A stretch of DNA of 64,000 nucleotides from Thermoanaerobaculum sp. (GCA_021154885.1 JAJKHS010000107.1:19429-83428), one strand, 5' to 3'. Shown: positions 34,581 to 42,372, counted from the stretch's first letter. Numbers and translations are program-made. Notes: generated from the letters alone by a model not told the origin.

Positions 34581-34690
34581 GCGCTTGCATGGGTCGGCAT
34601 GATGCCGTATGATACAGGCAATGTCGGTCAAAGTCCATGCTTGCAGTGCTTTACCGGGACAAGGCGAGAAGCTATGAAACACACCTGCGG

Positions 34691-34748
34691 CAGACTACGG
34701 ATCTGTAGGTTGGGGGTTCGACTCCTCCTGGCTGCACCACTTAACCCC
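34691..34748. repeat. attR: 58-bp direct repeat
   Basis: Identical to 27806-27863 (3' part of tRNA-Arg plus TTAACCCC). It marks the right end of the integrated element. Confidence 0.93.
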
Positions 34749-34841
34749 TCTAAGATCAGATAGTTACGGGCAGGGCTCGAAAAGGGCTCCGGAATCCTCC
34801 TTGCTTCGGAGACCACTGGGGTGACCACTGGTGCACGCGCG

Positions 34842-35240
34842 TTGGCTTGTGGCTCGCCGAGACGGCGGTCACCTACCTGCGGGAGCTGGTGAGGGCGGAC
34901 CGAGCGGCCCCCCCTGACGTGGCTCCGGGACCGGTTCCGGGTGCTCATAACGGACACGACGGCCCGGCCCGAAGTTGCCAAGGAGGTTGAAGTTGCCGGG
35001 ATGGTTTCCGGCCCCTTCGGGAGCTTCCGGGGCGACGGCCGGGGCGTGGGCGAGCCCGGCTTTCCCGCTACTCCCTAGTCCACCGCCCCACGCGGCGGAT
35101 CGTCGCCACGCTTCCCTATCGGCACGCCTGCAAGGCGCTCGCGGCGGAGCTGGCCGCGCTTCGCATCGACTGGCGGGAGACCGATCCGGAAAGGTGCTCG
35201 GGGCGGCGCCCGACCGCGGGGCGACGCCCTACACGTAGAC
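34842..35240 (+). pseudogene. Decayed homologue of the 178-residue island protein
   Basis: DNA here resembles 28889-29300 closely (for example GGCTCGCCGAGACGGCGG, ACCTACCTGCGGGAGCTGGT, GACTGGCGGGAGACCGATCC) but several small indels break the reading frame, giving pieces such as LRELVRADRAAP and ELAALRIDWRETDPE. The 5' third is missing. It lies next to an arm-site-like repeat at 34811-34840, so it is probably what remains of an older related element integrated in tandem at the same tRNA. Confidence 0.7.
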
Positions 35241-35268
35241 CTTGAGCAATACCATTGAGGAGCCGGCC

Positions 35269-35586
35269 ATGCCTGAGTATTCCGCCAAGCAACCACCCAA
35301 GATGGAGCCTACCCACCCCGGGGCGATCCTGCGCCTGGACGTGCTCCCGGCGCTCAACCTCACCGTCTCCGAGGCGGCGCGGCAACTTGGCGTCTCCCGG
35401 CAGATGCTGCATTCGATCCTTGCCGAGCGCTCGGCCGTATCGCCGGAGATGGCGGTGCGCCTTGGGCGGTTCTGTGGGAATGGGGCCGGCTTCTGGCTTC
35501 GCATGCAGACGGCCCACGACCTGTGGCACGCCGAGCGAAAGCTGCGCGACGAAATCCGCAAGATCCCCGAGCACGCCGCCGCGTGA
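35269..35586 (+). CDS. higA: HigA-type antitoxin (XRE family), orphan
   Basis: About 105 residues starting MPEYSAKQ with GAGGAG upstream (an ATG nine codons earlier is less likely). The HigA/VapI signature is clear: THPGAILRLDVLPALNLTVS, AARQLGVSRQMLHSILAERS and MAVRLGRFCGNGAGFWLRMQ. HigA normally follows a HigB toxin gene, but the upstream DNA is a decayed island gene, so this is an orphan. Its stop overlaps the ATG of a truncated HEPN-like gene, an unusual pairing. Confidence 0.88.
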   Translation: MPEYSAKQPPKMEPTHPGAILRLDVLPALNLTVSEAARQLGVSRQMLHSILAERSAVSPEMAVRLGRFCGNGAGFWLRMQTAHDLWHAERKLRDEIRKIPEHAAA

Positions 35587-35771
35587 TGAGCGGTGCCGTA
35601 AGAAATGACAATCTGTCGCGAGCTGACAATCTTTTCCGGCGTAGAGATGAGTCAGAGGAGGTGGCTTCGGATATTCTGCGCGCGGCAGTCGTCTTTCTAC
35701 ATGCAACAGTGGAGGATTTACTACGGTCGATAGCAGTGTTCTGCTTCCCTACTGTGACGAAAAGACTCTAG
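35586..35771 (+). pseudogene. Truncated HEPN-like gene
   Basis: 61 residues: MSGAVRNDNLSRADNLF, then SEEVASDILRAAVVFLHATVEDLLRSIAV and an early stop. The ADNLF-RR and FLHATVEDLLR patches resemble the N-terminal helix pair of HEPN-type proteins, many of which are RNases. The catalytic R-x4-6-H segment expected later is absent, so this is probably a fragment. Its start overlaps the higA stop (TGATG), implying it was once co-translated with the antitoxin. Confidence 0.45.
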
Positions 35772-35849
35772 ACAAAAGGCGTGGTAGAGGGTTGAATCTC
35801 TACCCCCCAAAGACCGGTGTATCTGTTAGTGATAAGCCAACACGGCGGA

Positions 35850-36269
35850 TCACACCGACCAAGGGTCGACGAGCACCAAGCCGCATCCCTCGAAGTGGCG
35901 GGTGTTGTGGGTCGCGAGGGTCGCCTTGCGCACATTGACGATACCGGCAATCTGGACATCACGAATCTCGATGGTACGGCCAGCATGGCGTCGCTCCGCA
36001 GCGATGCGACCAGCCGCCTGCGCCGCAGCCTGGTCGAAGGGCAGAATTCGGCTTTCGAGATCCTCTTCGAGCGCCTTCGCGAAGGCCTCCTCCAGTTGAC
36101 GCCGGCGCCGGCCTGCCGTCAGGATCTCCAGGCCCAGACGGACCTCGAAGACGGTGATCGAAGTCGTCCATACGGATTCAGGTGGCAGGCCGTCGAGCCA
36201 CGCCACCACGACCGGATCGGGCTCGCGCCGCATCAGGGCCGAGACCACGTTGGTGTCGAGCACGATCAC
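35850..36269 (-). CDS. PIN-domain toxin (FitB/VapC type)
   Basis: A 139-residue PIN-domain RNase. Acidic residues expected at the metal site are visible: LDTNVVSAL at the N-terminus, VFEVRLGLEI, and RDVQIAGI followed by ATLATHNTRHFEGCGL. It overlaps its antitoxin gene by four bases (ATGA), the standard operon layout. It is likely an endonuclease neutralised by the upstream FitA-like protein. Confidence 0.93.
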   Translation of the reverse strand: MIVLDTNVVSALMRREPDPVVVAWLDGLPPESVWTTSITVFEVRLGLEILTAGRRRRQLEEAFAKALEEDLESRILPFDQAAAQAAGRIAAERRHAGRTIEIRDVQIAGIVNVRKATLATHNTRHFEGCGLVLVDPWSV

Positions 36270-36514
36270 GATTCGAGGTCGGCTGGACGGGCCTGCTCGC
36301 CGCGCAGTTCGGGAACGTCCTGTGTGAGACCCAAACCGGCGAAGCGGGAAGCGAACCGCGAGCCGAGCGGTGCCCGGGTACCGCCCTCGTCCCTGACCGC
36401 GTTGCGGAGGATCTCGCGGACTTCCTCTTCAGTGCTGTGGCCATGATGGCGCGCGCGGCGCTGAAGCTTAGCTTTCACGTCATCATCGAGGTGTCGGACC
36501 AGGAGTTGAGCCAT
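36266..36514 (-). CDS. FitA-type antitoxin
   Basis: An 82-residue ribbon-helix-helix antitoxin: MAQLLVRHLDDDVKAKL then RARHHGHSTEEEVREILRNAV is the typical FitA/VapB DNA-binding unit; the C-terminal half would wrap the toxin. There is no Shine-Dalgarno but TATCAT is six bases before the ATG, suggesting a leaderless, probably autoregulated transcript. Confidence 0.9.
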   Translation of the reverse strand: MAQLLVRHLDDDVKAKLQRRARHHGHSTEEEVREILRNAVRDEGGTRAPLGSRFASRFAGLGLTQDVPELRGEQARPADLES

Positions 36515-36552
36515 GGCGCCATGATAGCACGATATCGACAGAGTGCCAGGAG

Positions 36553-36828
36553 TCAGTCCGAGTCCGGGAGCGGCCGGCGTCGCTCAGCGCACGAGGGCCT
36601 GGATTCTCTTCTCCACGAAGCGCTTTTCGATCTCGACCAGCTCCACCTTTCGAGCGTCGAGAGATGGGAGGAGAGGTTCCCCTTGGTGAGGCTGGTGATC
36701 CGCAGCAGGAACAGGAAGTCGGCCCGCTCGCAGGCCGAGAGCGCTGTCAGGATCGCCAGCCGGGCGGGATCGTGAACCCGCCGGTCCAGGTTCGCGAGTT
36801 GCTCGAAGGGTGTCGTGCTCATGGCCAC
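36553..36828 (-). pseudogene. Winged-helix regulator, frameshifted
   Basis: The N-terminal 60 residues (MAMSTTPFEQLANLDRRV, ARLAILTALSACERADFLF, SLTKGNLSSHLSTLE) are a recognisable winged-helix transcriptional regulator. The expected continuation KVELVEIEKRFVEKRIQALVR is present in another frame, one base missing near 36648. A second missing base at the following TGA would continue LSDAGR. DNA just upstream (to 36934) encodes AAMILAGLLDHWQLARVLGR, apparently the end of a membrane partner protein. The module is decayed. Confidence 0.6.
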
Positions 36829-36952
36829 CGCGGGGCCTGCCCAGCACCCGCGCGAGCTGCCAGTGATCGAGCAGGCCGGCCAGGATCATCGCGGCGCCGC
36901 AGAGGGCGCCAGAGGCCTCAGGAGGAATGCGCAAAGAGCGCTAAGATGACGC

Positions 36953-37372
36953 TTGTCGATCTGTCTTGCTCCGGGAGGCATCTTGGCAGCAGTGGCGAAG
37001 AGGCTGTTTATCTCCTATGCCTGGGAGAGTGAAGAGTACTGTCTATGGGTACGGCGGCTCGCCGCTCGTTTCCGCGAGGATGGCGTCGACGCCCGTCTCG
37101 ACCACTGGCACCTGAAGGGAACCGACAACATCCCGGAGTTCATGAGCCGCGAGGTGCGCCTAGCGGATTGGGTCCTGGTGCTCTGTTCGCCTGCCTACCA
37201 GAGCAAGGTGCGCGCGGCCGAGGAAGGACAGCCCGTGAGCGGCGTGGGCTGGGAGACGCGGCTGCTGACCGGCCGCATGCTTGGCAGATCCCAGAACAAG
37301 ACTCTGGCTGCGCTCGCTCGCGGCTCCTGGGCCGAATCCTCGCCCGATTTCCTGGCTGGGCAGCTCTACTAG
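36953..37372 (+). CDS. SEFIR/TIR-domain protein, N-terminal part
   Basis: 139 residues ending at an in-frame TAG. It starts at a TTG; TTG 36983 or GTG 36992 behind GGGAGG are alternatives. The SEFIR/TIR fold is clear: RLFISYAWESEEYCLW, ARFREDGVDARLDHWHL, ADWVLVLCSPAYQSK and GVGWETRLLTGRML. In bacteria these domains occur in immune sensors and in effector enzymes. The same frame continues after the TAG with DLSNQSTFGRVYRELLQRITG, the usual end of a SEFIR domain, so the stop interrupts one gene. The convergent neighbours are two GTPases and two tiny helical proteins. Confidence 0.75.
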   Translation: MSICLAPGGILAAVAKRLFISYAWESEEYCLWVRRLAARFREDGVDARLDHWHLKGTDNIPEFMSREVRLADWVLVLCSPAYQSKVRAAEEGQPVSGVGWETRLLTGRMLGRSQNKTLAALARGSWAESSPDFLAGQLY

Positions 37373-38035
37373 GACCTTTCAAACCAGAGCACCTTCGGCC
37401 GGGTCTACCGGGAGCTGCTGCAGCGCATAACGGGGACACAAGAGACCGCTCCGCCTCTGGGCAAGCTGCCCGCCGACCTTCGGGAGATGACGACGGCCAA
37501 GGGACTTGACCTGAGCAAGCCGGCGAACGCCACGCATCCGCTGGACCGGGAGCGAATCTTTACCGCGATATCCGCCGCCATCGGTGGTACGTTCGTGGTC
37601 TCTGTGGCGGTGCCCTCCGCTCTGCTCCGCGCCGGACGCAAGCGGCCCGAGATCGCCTACCAGGCCTTGTGCAGCCTGTTCCTCGTCCCCTTGGTGGAGC
37701 TCCACAAGAAGCTCGAGATGCAGGAGGTGCATCTTCGGTTGGTGGGCGTCGGGAGCTGCACGCCCAAGTTGGCGGCGCTGGCCCGGGCCGCGCTGCGCGA
37801 AGGCTATCCCAAGAAGAGCGGGTCCACCGTCGAGGTCATCGAGGATGGCCAGCCTGAGCTGGCCATCCTCGGCAAGATGGCGCGTTACCTCGCCTGGGCC
37901 GTGGAGCGACTCTACTGGCGGCTCTCGGCGTGGTTTCCAGGTAGTGCCAGGCGTCCTCTTCGTCAGGCGAAGAGCGACTTGAGCCATTGCCAGAAGGACT
38001 GCAGCATGGGCCGGATCTTCTGGAAGATCGCGTAG
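37373..38035 (+). pseudogene. C-terminal part of the SEFIR gene, after an amber codon
   Basis: In frame with the SEFIR ORF, open for 220 codons. It first completes the SEFIR domain (DLSNQSTFGRVYRELL), then gives an unrecognised domain with HPLDRERIFTAISAAIGG, YQALCSLFLVPLVELH and LRLVGVGSCTPKLAALA, and a Trp/aromatic-rich segment YLAWAVERLYWRLSAW. An internal start (for example ATG 37487) might allow separate expression. Its last 73 bases overlap the convergent 64-residue protein gene. I could not assign the C-terminal domain. Confidence 0.55.
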
Positions 38036-38157
38036 GCCACGTTCCGCAGCCATTCGGCCAGGGCTTCGAGAGATGCCAGCACGATCCGCCGTACGCGGTC
38101 GTCCAACTCGTCCAGCATCTGGATGACGAGCTCTTTTTCCACTTCACTCAGTGCCAT
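37963..38157 (-). CDS. 64-residue helical protein, copy 2
   Basis: Starts MALSEVEKEL with AGGAG nine bases upstream. It is wholly alpha-helical by pattern: an acidic helix (VIQMLDELDDRVRRI), a central helix (LASLEALAEWL) and an amphipathic aromatic C-terminus ending FWQWLKSLFA. It aligns without gaps with the preceding 64-residue protein at 24 of 64 positions. It has no signal peptide. Last gene of the GTPase operon; its 3' end overlaps the SEFIR gene convergently. A membrane-active effector or a GTPase adaptor is possible. Confidence 0.65.
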   Translation of the reverse strand: MALSEVEKELVIQMLDELDDRVRRIVLASLEALAEWLRNVAYAIFQKIRPMLQSFWQWLKSLFA

Positions 38158-38167
38158 CTTCGTTCTC

Positions 38168-38362
38168 CTAGGCAAATGCCTCGCAGAGCCAGCCCCAGAA
38201 CCGGCTCAGTTGTTCTTTGACCTTGACGTAGACTGTATAGAGAGTGCTGCTCAGCCAACTGGTGAAGGCCTCGAAGGAAGAGAGGATGTTCTGCCGTTTC
38301 TGGCCATCCAGGCGATCCAGCAGGTCGATCACTTTTGCGCGTTCGGCATTGGTCATCGGCAT
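38168..38362 (-). CDS. 64-residue helical protein, copy 1
   Basis: Starts MPMTNAERAK with GGGAGG seven bases upstream. Same three-helix plan as its neighbour: KVIDLLDRLDGQKRQNIL, SSFEAFTSWL and an ending FWGWLCEAFA. The conserved Glu-Ala-x-x-x-Trp-Leu and Phe-Trp-x-Trp-Leu patches are shared. It lies 14 bases after the permuted GTPase gene and ten before copy 2, so all are one transcript. Confidence 0.65.
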   Translation of the reverse strand: MPMTNAERAKVIDLLDRLDGQKRQNILSSFEAFTSWLSSTLYTVYVKVKEQLSRFWGWLCEAFA

Positions 38363-38376
38363 GATGCACCCTCCCG

Positions 38377-39219
38377 TTACCGCTGCGGAACGGGCGCATC
38401 TTCGAGCCAGTCCCGCAGCTTGAGAATGATTTCCTGGTCATCCGCGAAGTCACGGGAGTCGGCCTGCACGACGAGAAGGACGAGGTCGCAGGAGGGGATC
38501 AGGTCCCGGTAAATCTTCTCGTACTCCTCGTCCTCCCGGAGGGTCCGGCCATAGCCGGGCAGGTCGACCACGGTGAGAGTGCCGCCGCTTTCGAGCTCGA
38601 ACTCCTTGGCCTGCGCCTGGGTGGTGCCGACCAGGGTATGGCTGGTCCGCCATTGCGCGTTGAAGAGGTTGTTGATCGTGGTCGTCTTGCCGACTCCCGC
38701 CTTACCGAGGATCGCCACCTTGGGAGGCTGGCGCATCTCCCGTTTCCACTCCGACGTCAGGTCGTCCATTTCTTCCGGGGAGAGGATCTTCTTGATCTCC
38801 TCAAAGAGCTTTTCCCGCATCTGCTGCCCGTTTCCCCTGCCGTTGCCCTCCCCCCGGCGCACTCGCTCCTCGCGGACGAACTCCTGGACCTCGGCATGGG
38901 CCAGCCCGAAGGGATCGGCCGGCTGGACCTGGTCCAACTTGAACCCCGCGTGAGCGTGCCCGATCACCTTGCTGAGCAGGGGCAGGAGCCGGTAGCGCCG
39001 CAGCGCGGAGTAGTATTCGATGTGCTCGGGAGAGATGTCTGCGAAATCCGACAGCTTGTGGACGATGTCCTGGGTGCGGCGCCGGATCTCCTTCTCCGCC
39101 GCTTTCGTGGGAGCGTTCAACCTTTCGTCCCATCCTCCAGGACACATCTTATCGACCTGGTTCAGGCCAACCACCATGCGGAGCCGCTTCTTGCGCTTCC
39201 CGCGGAAAAACGGGATCAT
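38377..39219 (-). CDS. GTPase with permuted motif order (G4-G5-G1-G3)
   Basis: A 280-residue P-loop GTPase. The first motif met is G4 (GLNQVDKM, Asn 20), then a G5-like YYSAL near 69-73, a charged linker (RRGEGNGRGNG), and only then G1 (GKAGVGKTTT, residues 172-181) and G3 (DLPGYG, Asp 219). The protein ends at WLEDAPVPQR, where the strand before G4 would normally start, so N- and C-termini fall at one natural cut. Either a true circular permutation or a fusion of two broken GTPases. Its ATG overlaps the stop of the ordinary GTPase gene (ATGA), implying coupling. Confidence 0.8.
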   Translation of the reverse strand: MIPFFRGKRKKRLRMVVGLNQVDKMCPGGWDERLNAPTKAAEKEIRRRTQDIVHKLSDFADISPEHIEYYSALRRYRLLPLLSKVIGHAHAGFKLDQVQPADPFGLAHAEVQEFVREERVRRGEGNGRGNGQQMREKLFEEIKKILSPEEMDDLTSEWKREMRQPPKVAILGKAGVGKTTTINNLFNAQWRTSHTLVGTTQAQAKEFELESGGTLTVVDLPGYGRTLREDEEYEKIYRDLIPSCDLVLLVVQADSRDFADDQEIILKLRDWLEDAPVPQR

Positions 39220-39875
39220 CGTTCAACCCCCTTTAGAATGGCAATTTTTAGTTTCTCAAGTCCCCAACCGTAGCGCGCCGTGTACGGCACGACGTGGGAC
39301 CTGTCGAAGGGCACCGCTTCCCCGAGGATTTCCTTGAATACGCCGTAGACGTCCGAAATCTTCTCGGGAAGGACGGCGAGCTGTGCTGCCGAGGGCCTGC
39401 GCAACGCCGTGTTGAAGGATTCGTCCCCCTCGTCGACTCCCAGGTCGTCCACCCGGTTCAGTGCCACGATCAATTGGAGACCCGGCCGAAGCAGGGGAAG
39501 GAGCTTCATCAGGTAGAGTTGATCGCGTTTGTAGGCCCGGGTGTCCGCCTGGGTCACCCAGACGAGCGAGTCCGCCTGCGGGACCCACTTCTCGTAGTAG
39601 GGCTGGTAGAGATCTTCGGCCCGGAGGCTTTCGGCGATGCCGGGCATGTCGACCACCCGGACGGGCTCGTCCGGAAGACCCGAATCTTCATCCGGATCGA
39701 GAAGGGTGACCTGCGGCTTGGAGGTGCAGGCCACCGCGGGATCGGTCGCCAGGGCGAGGCCGAAGAGAGCGTTGAGAGTGGAGCTCTTGCCGGCGCCTGT
39801 CTTGCCGAAGAAGACCACCGTGAGCATCTGCTCGGGTCGGATCTCTGCTCGGATCGATGCAACGGGTTCCGCCAA
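39216..39875 (-). CDS. P-loop GTPase (Era/HSR1-like)
   Basis: A 219-residue single-domain GTPase with motifs in normal order: G1 GKTGAGKSS (residues 24-32), G3 DMPG (Asp 76), G4 LNRVDD (Asn 140) and a G5-like YTARYGWG near the C-terminus. First gene of a four-gene leftward operon with the permuted GTPase and two 64-residue proteins. GTPases of this kind recur in bacterial conflict systems as switches that control effectors such as TIR/SEFIR or pore-forming proteins; here that role is inferred from context. Confidence 0.88.
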   Translation of the reverse strand: MAEPVASIRAEIRPEQMLTVVFFGKTGAGKSSTLNALFGLALATDPAVACTSKPQVTLLDPDEDSGLPDEPVRVVDMPGIAESLRAEDLYQPYYEKWVPQADSLVWVTQADTRAYKRDQLYLMKLLPLLRPGLQLIVALNRVDDLGVDEGDESFNTALRRPSAAQLAVLPEKISDVYGVFKEILGEAVPFDRSHVVPYTARYGWGLEKLKIAILKGVER

Positions 39876-40068
39876 AACCGGGCCTCCTCACAAGGGCTCG
39901 AGCTCCCGCGATCCACTCGCGAAGCTCGTCGATCTTCGAGGAGACACCCGGCGGATGGTTTTGTTTAGTGGACTCCTGCCGGCTGCAACACTTCTTAAAT
40001 GACACTCTCCGTGCGGCGCGGCCAGCAGAACGACGAAACTTTCCGGCCGCTCCGCGGTATAACTCGGG

Positions 40069-42372
40069 ATGCGCACCTCGACTCGCACCCTGATCGGCAT
40101 CGCCGGATTCGCTTTAACGCTGCTCGCGACCGCTCCGGTGAGGGGCGACGAGGTGCCACCTGTCGGCCCGCCGTTGGTGGTGCCGCGGGCGGCCGGCAGG
40201 ATCGTCGTCGACGGCAGGCTCGACGATGCCGCCTGGCAGCAGGCGGCCGTCCTCGACACCTTCTATGAGACCTACCCGGCCGACAACACCGAGCCGAAGG
40301 CGAAGACGGTGGTCTACCTGACCTACGACGAGCACGATTTCTACGTCGGCATCCACGCCTTCGACCCGGAGCCCGGGAAGATCCGCGCGCCCTTCGTCGA
40401 ACGCGACAAGATCATCGGTACCGACGACAACGTCGCCGTCTTCCTCGACACCCGCAACGACCGCCGCTCGGCGGTCGAGCTGCGCGTCAACCCCCGCGGC
40501 AACCAGACGGACGCGGTCTACAACGACAGCAGCGGCAACGAGGACCTGTCCCCCGACTTTTTCTACGACACCGCGGCGCAGCTCACCGCCGACGGCTGGA
40601 CCGCCGAGATGCGGATTCCCCTGTCCTCGCTGCGCTACCCCAAGCAGGCGGAGAATCACTGGGGCATCCTGGTCTGGCGCAACTACCCGCGCGATCAACG
40701 CTACGCCTTCCACAGCAGCCCCATCGCCCGTGGCAGCAACTGCTGGATCTGCCAGTCGCGCGAGCTCACCGGCCTGACCGGGCTGCCCGGCGGCGGCCAT
40801 TTCGTGGGGGCGCCCTACGTCACCGGTCAGCGCCTCGGCGTGCCCAGGAACGGGCTCGGCTCGACCCTTGAGGACCGGAGCCCCAAGGCCGACGCCGGCC
40901 TCGACGTCAAGTGGACGCCGAGCGCGAGCAACGCCCTTGACCTCACCATCAACCCCGACTTTTCGCAGGTGGAGTCCGACGTCGGCCAGATCGCGGTCAA
41001 CAACCAGTTCGCCATCTTCTTTCCTGAGAAGCGCCCCTTCTTTCTCGAGGGGCTTGACCTCTTCGATACCCCGATTCAGGCGGTCTACACCCGCACCATC
41101 ACCGACCCCAAGTGGGGTCTCCGTGATACCGGCAAGCTCGGCGACTCCTCCTACACTCTGCTGGTCACCCAGGACCAGGGCGGCGGCAGCGTCATCATCC
41201 CGGGTCCCACCGGCAACGGCTTCGCGCCGCAGGACTTCTCGTCCAAGGTCCTGGCCGGCAGTTTGCGACGGGACCTCGGCGCCTCCTATCTCGGCCTGCT
41301 CGTCACCGACCGCGAGAACGACGGCGGCGGCCATCAGGTCGCCGGCCATCAGATCGCCGGTCATAACCGCGTCGCCGGCCCCGACTTCCTCTGGCGGCAG
41401 AGCGAGGCCGATCAGGTGACGGGACAACTGCTGGTGAGCGACACCCAGACCCCCAACCGTCCCGACCTCTTTCCCACCTGGGACGGCCGCCAGCTCACCT
41501 CCCACGCCGGCCACCTGGAGTGGCTCCACACCGGTCGCGACTGGACCTGGCGGGCCACGGTGCAGGATTTCGGCGAGGACTTCCGCGCCGACGAGGGGTT
41601 CGTGCCGCAGGTCGGCTTCCGCGCCGGCCGCTACGCTCTTTTCCGCAACTACTATCCGCAGAGCGGCCTGTTCCGGCGCGTCCAGCCGTACGCCGTCGTG
41701 CGCTACATCGAGAGCCCCGACGGCGAGCTCATCCGGCGCCAGACCAATCCGGGCATCCAGATCCAGGGGCAGCACAACATGGCGACCGGCGTCGAGGTCG
41801 CGGTGCGCGAGCGGCTGCGGGTCGGCAATCAGGTCCTCGAGCGCAGCAACGTCAACGGCTACTTCCAGATCGATCCGGGCCGCCGCTTCTCCCGCGTCGG
41901 CGGCAACTTTACCCTGGGAGATTCGATCGACTTCGCCAACGGCCGGGTCGGCCAGGGGGGCGACCTCTCCCTCTTCGGCACGCTCAAACCCACCGACCAC
42001 TTGGCGCTCGACTTCAACGCCGACCGTCAGTGGCTCGACGTCAACGCCGGCGGCTCCGGCGGGCGATTGAAGGGGCGTCTCTTCACCGCCCAGATCGAGC
42101 GCCTGAAGGCCACCTACAACTTCAGCGCCCGCGCCTTCCTGCGGTTGATCGGCGAGTACCTCGACGTCAACAGCGACCCGCGTCTCTACACCTTCCCCGT
42201 GCCCGCCAGGAGCGGCTCGTTCGCGGGCTCGGCCCTCTTCGCCTACCAGCTCAACTGGCAGACGGTGCTCTTCGTGGGCTACGCCGACGACCGGCTCCAG
42301 AACCCCCTCGGCGTCCTGCAGCGAGCGGATCGGCTGGTGTTCGTGAAGGTCTCCTACGCGTTCCAGCGGTGA
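40069..42372 (+). CDS. DUF5916 outer-membrane-type protein with CBM9-like domain
   Basis: A 767-residue exported protein. A signal peptide (LIGIAGFALTLLATAPVRG) is followed by a carbohydrate-binding-9-like beta domain (RIVVDGRLDDAAWQQA, DNVAVFLDTRNDRRSA, residues about 40-230) and a long DUF5916 region with NPDFSQVESDVGQI and FFPEKRPFFLEGLDLF, ending as an apparent beta-barrel (final Phe-Gln-Arg). No Shine-Dalgarno; TATAAC is five bases before ATG. Fragments of a second copy of its C-terminal part lie downstream at 42.8-43.7 kb. Confidence 0.93.
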   Translation: MRTSTRTLIGIAGFALTLLATAPVRGDEVPPVGPPLVVPRAAGRIVVDGRLDDAAWQQAAVLDTFYETYPADNTEPKAKTVVYLTYDEHDFYVGIHAFDPEPGKIRAPFVERDKIIGTDDNVAVFLDTRNDRRSAVELRVNPRGNQTDAVYNDSSGNEDLSPDFFYDTAAQLTADGWTAEMRIPLSSLRYPKQAENHWGILVWRNYPRDQRYAFHSSPIARGSNCWICQSRELTGLTGLPGGGHFVGAPYVTGQRLGVPRNGLGSTLEDRSPKADAGLDVKWTPSASNALDLTINPDFSQVESDVGQIAVNNQFAIFFPEKRPFFLEGLDLFDTPIQAVYTRTITDPKWGLRDTGKLGDSSYTLLVTQDQGGGSVIIPGPTGNGFAPQDFSSKVLAGSLRRDLGASYLGLLVTDRENDGGGHQVAGHQIAGHNRVAGPDFLWRQSEADQVTGQLLVSDTQTPNRPDLFPTWDGRQLTSHAGHLEWLHTGRDWTWRATVQDFGEDFRADEGFVPQVGFRAGRYALFRNYYPQSGLFRRVQPYAVVRYIESPDGELIRRQTNPGIQIQGQHNMATGVEVAVRERLRVGNQVLERSNVNGYFQIDPGRRFSRVGGNFTLGDSIDFANGRVGQGGDLSLFGTLKPTDHLALDFNADRQWLDVNAGGSGGRLKGRLFTAQIERLKATYNFSARAFLRLIGEYLDVNSDPRLYTFPVPARSGSFAGSALFAYQLNWQTVLFVGYADDRLQNPLGVLQRADRLVFVKVSYAFQR

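Larger units (their letters stand above)
27806..34748. mobile_element. Integrative element in tRNA-Arg, about 6.9 kb
   Basis: Bounded by 58-bp direct repeats, with a tyrosine integrase at its right end, an AlpA-like regulator, two HTH-bearing proteins, a zinc-ribbon protein, a three-gene rightward operon and a two-gene HIRAN/lipoprotein operon. No phage structural, conjugation or transposase genes are seen, so it resembles a small satellite-type or mobilisable island. The 28-bp GTGGACCACTGG-type repeats near both ends are candidate integrase arm sites. Confidence 0.9.

Noticed and set aside
37379..38053. A 224-codon minus-strand frame opposite the SEFIR C-terminal region
   Set aside because: No family match or supported start, and the plus-strand frame has better protein features and continuity with the SEFIR domain.
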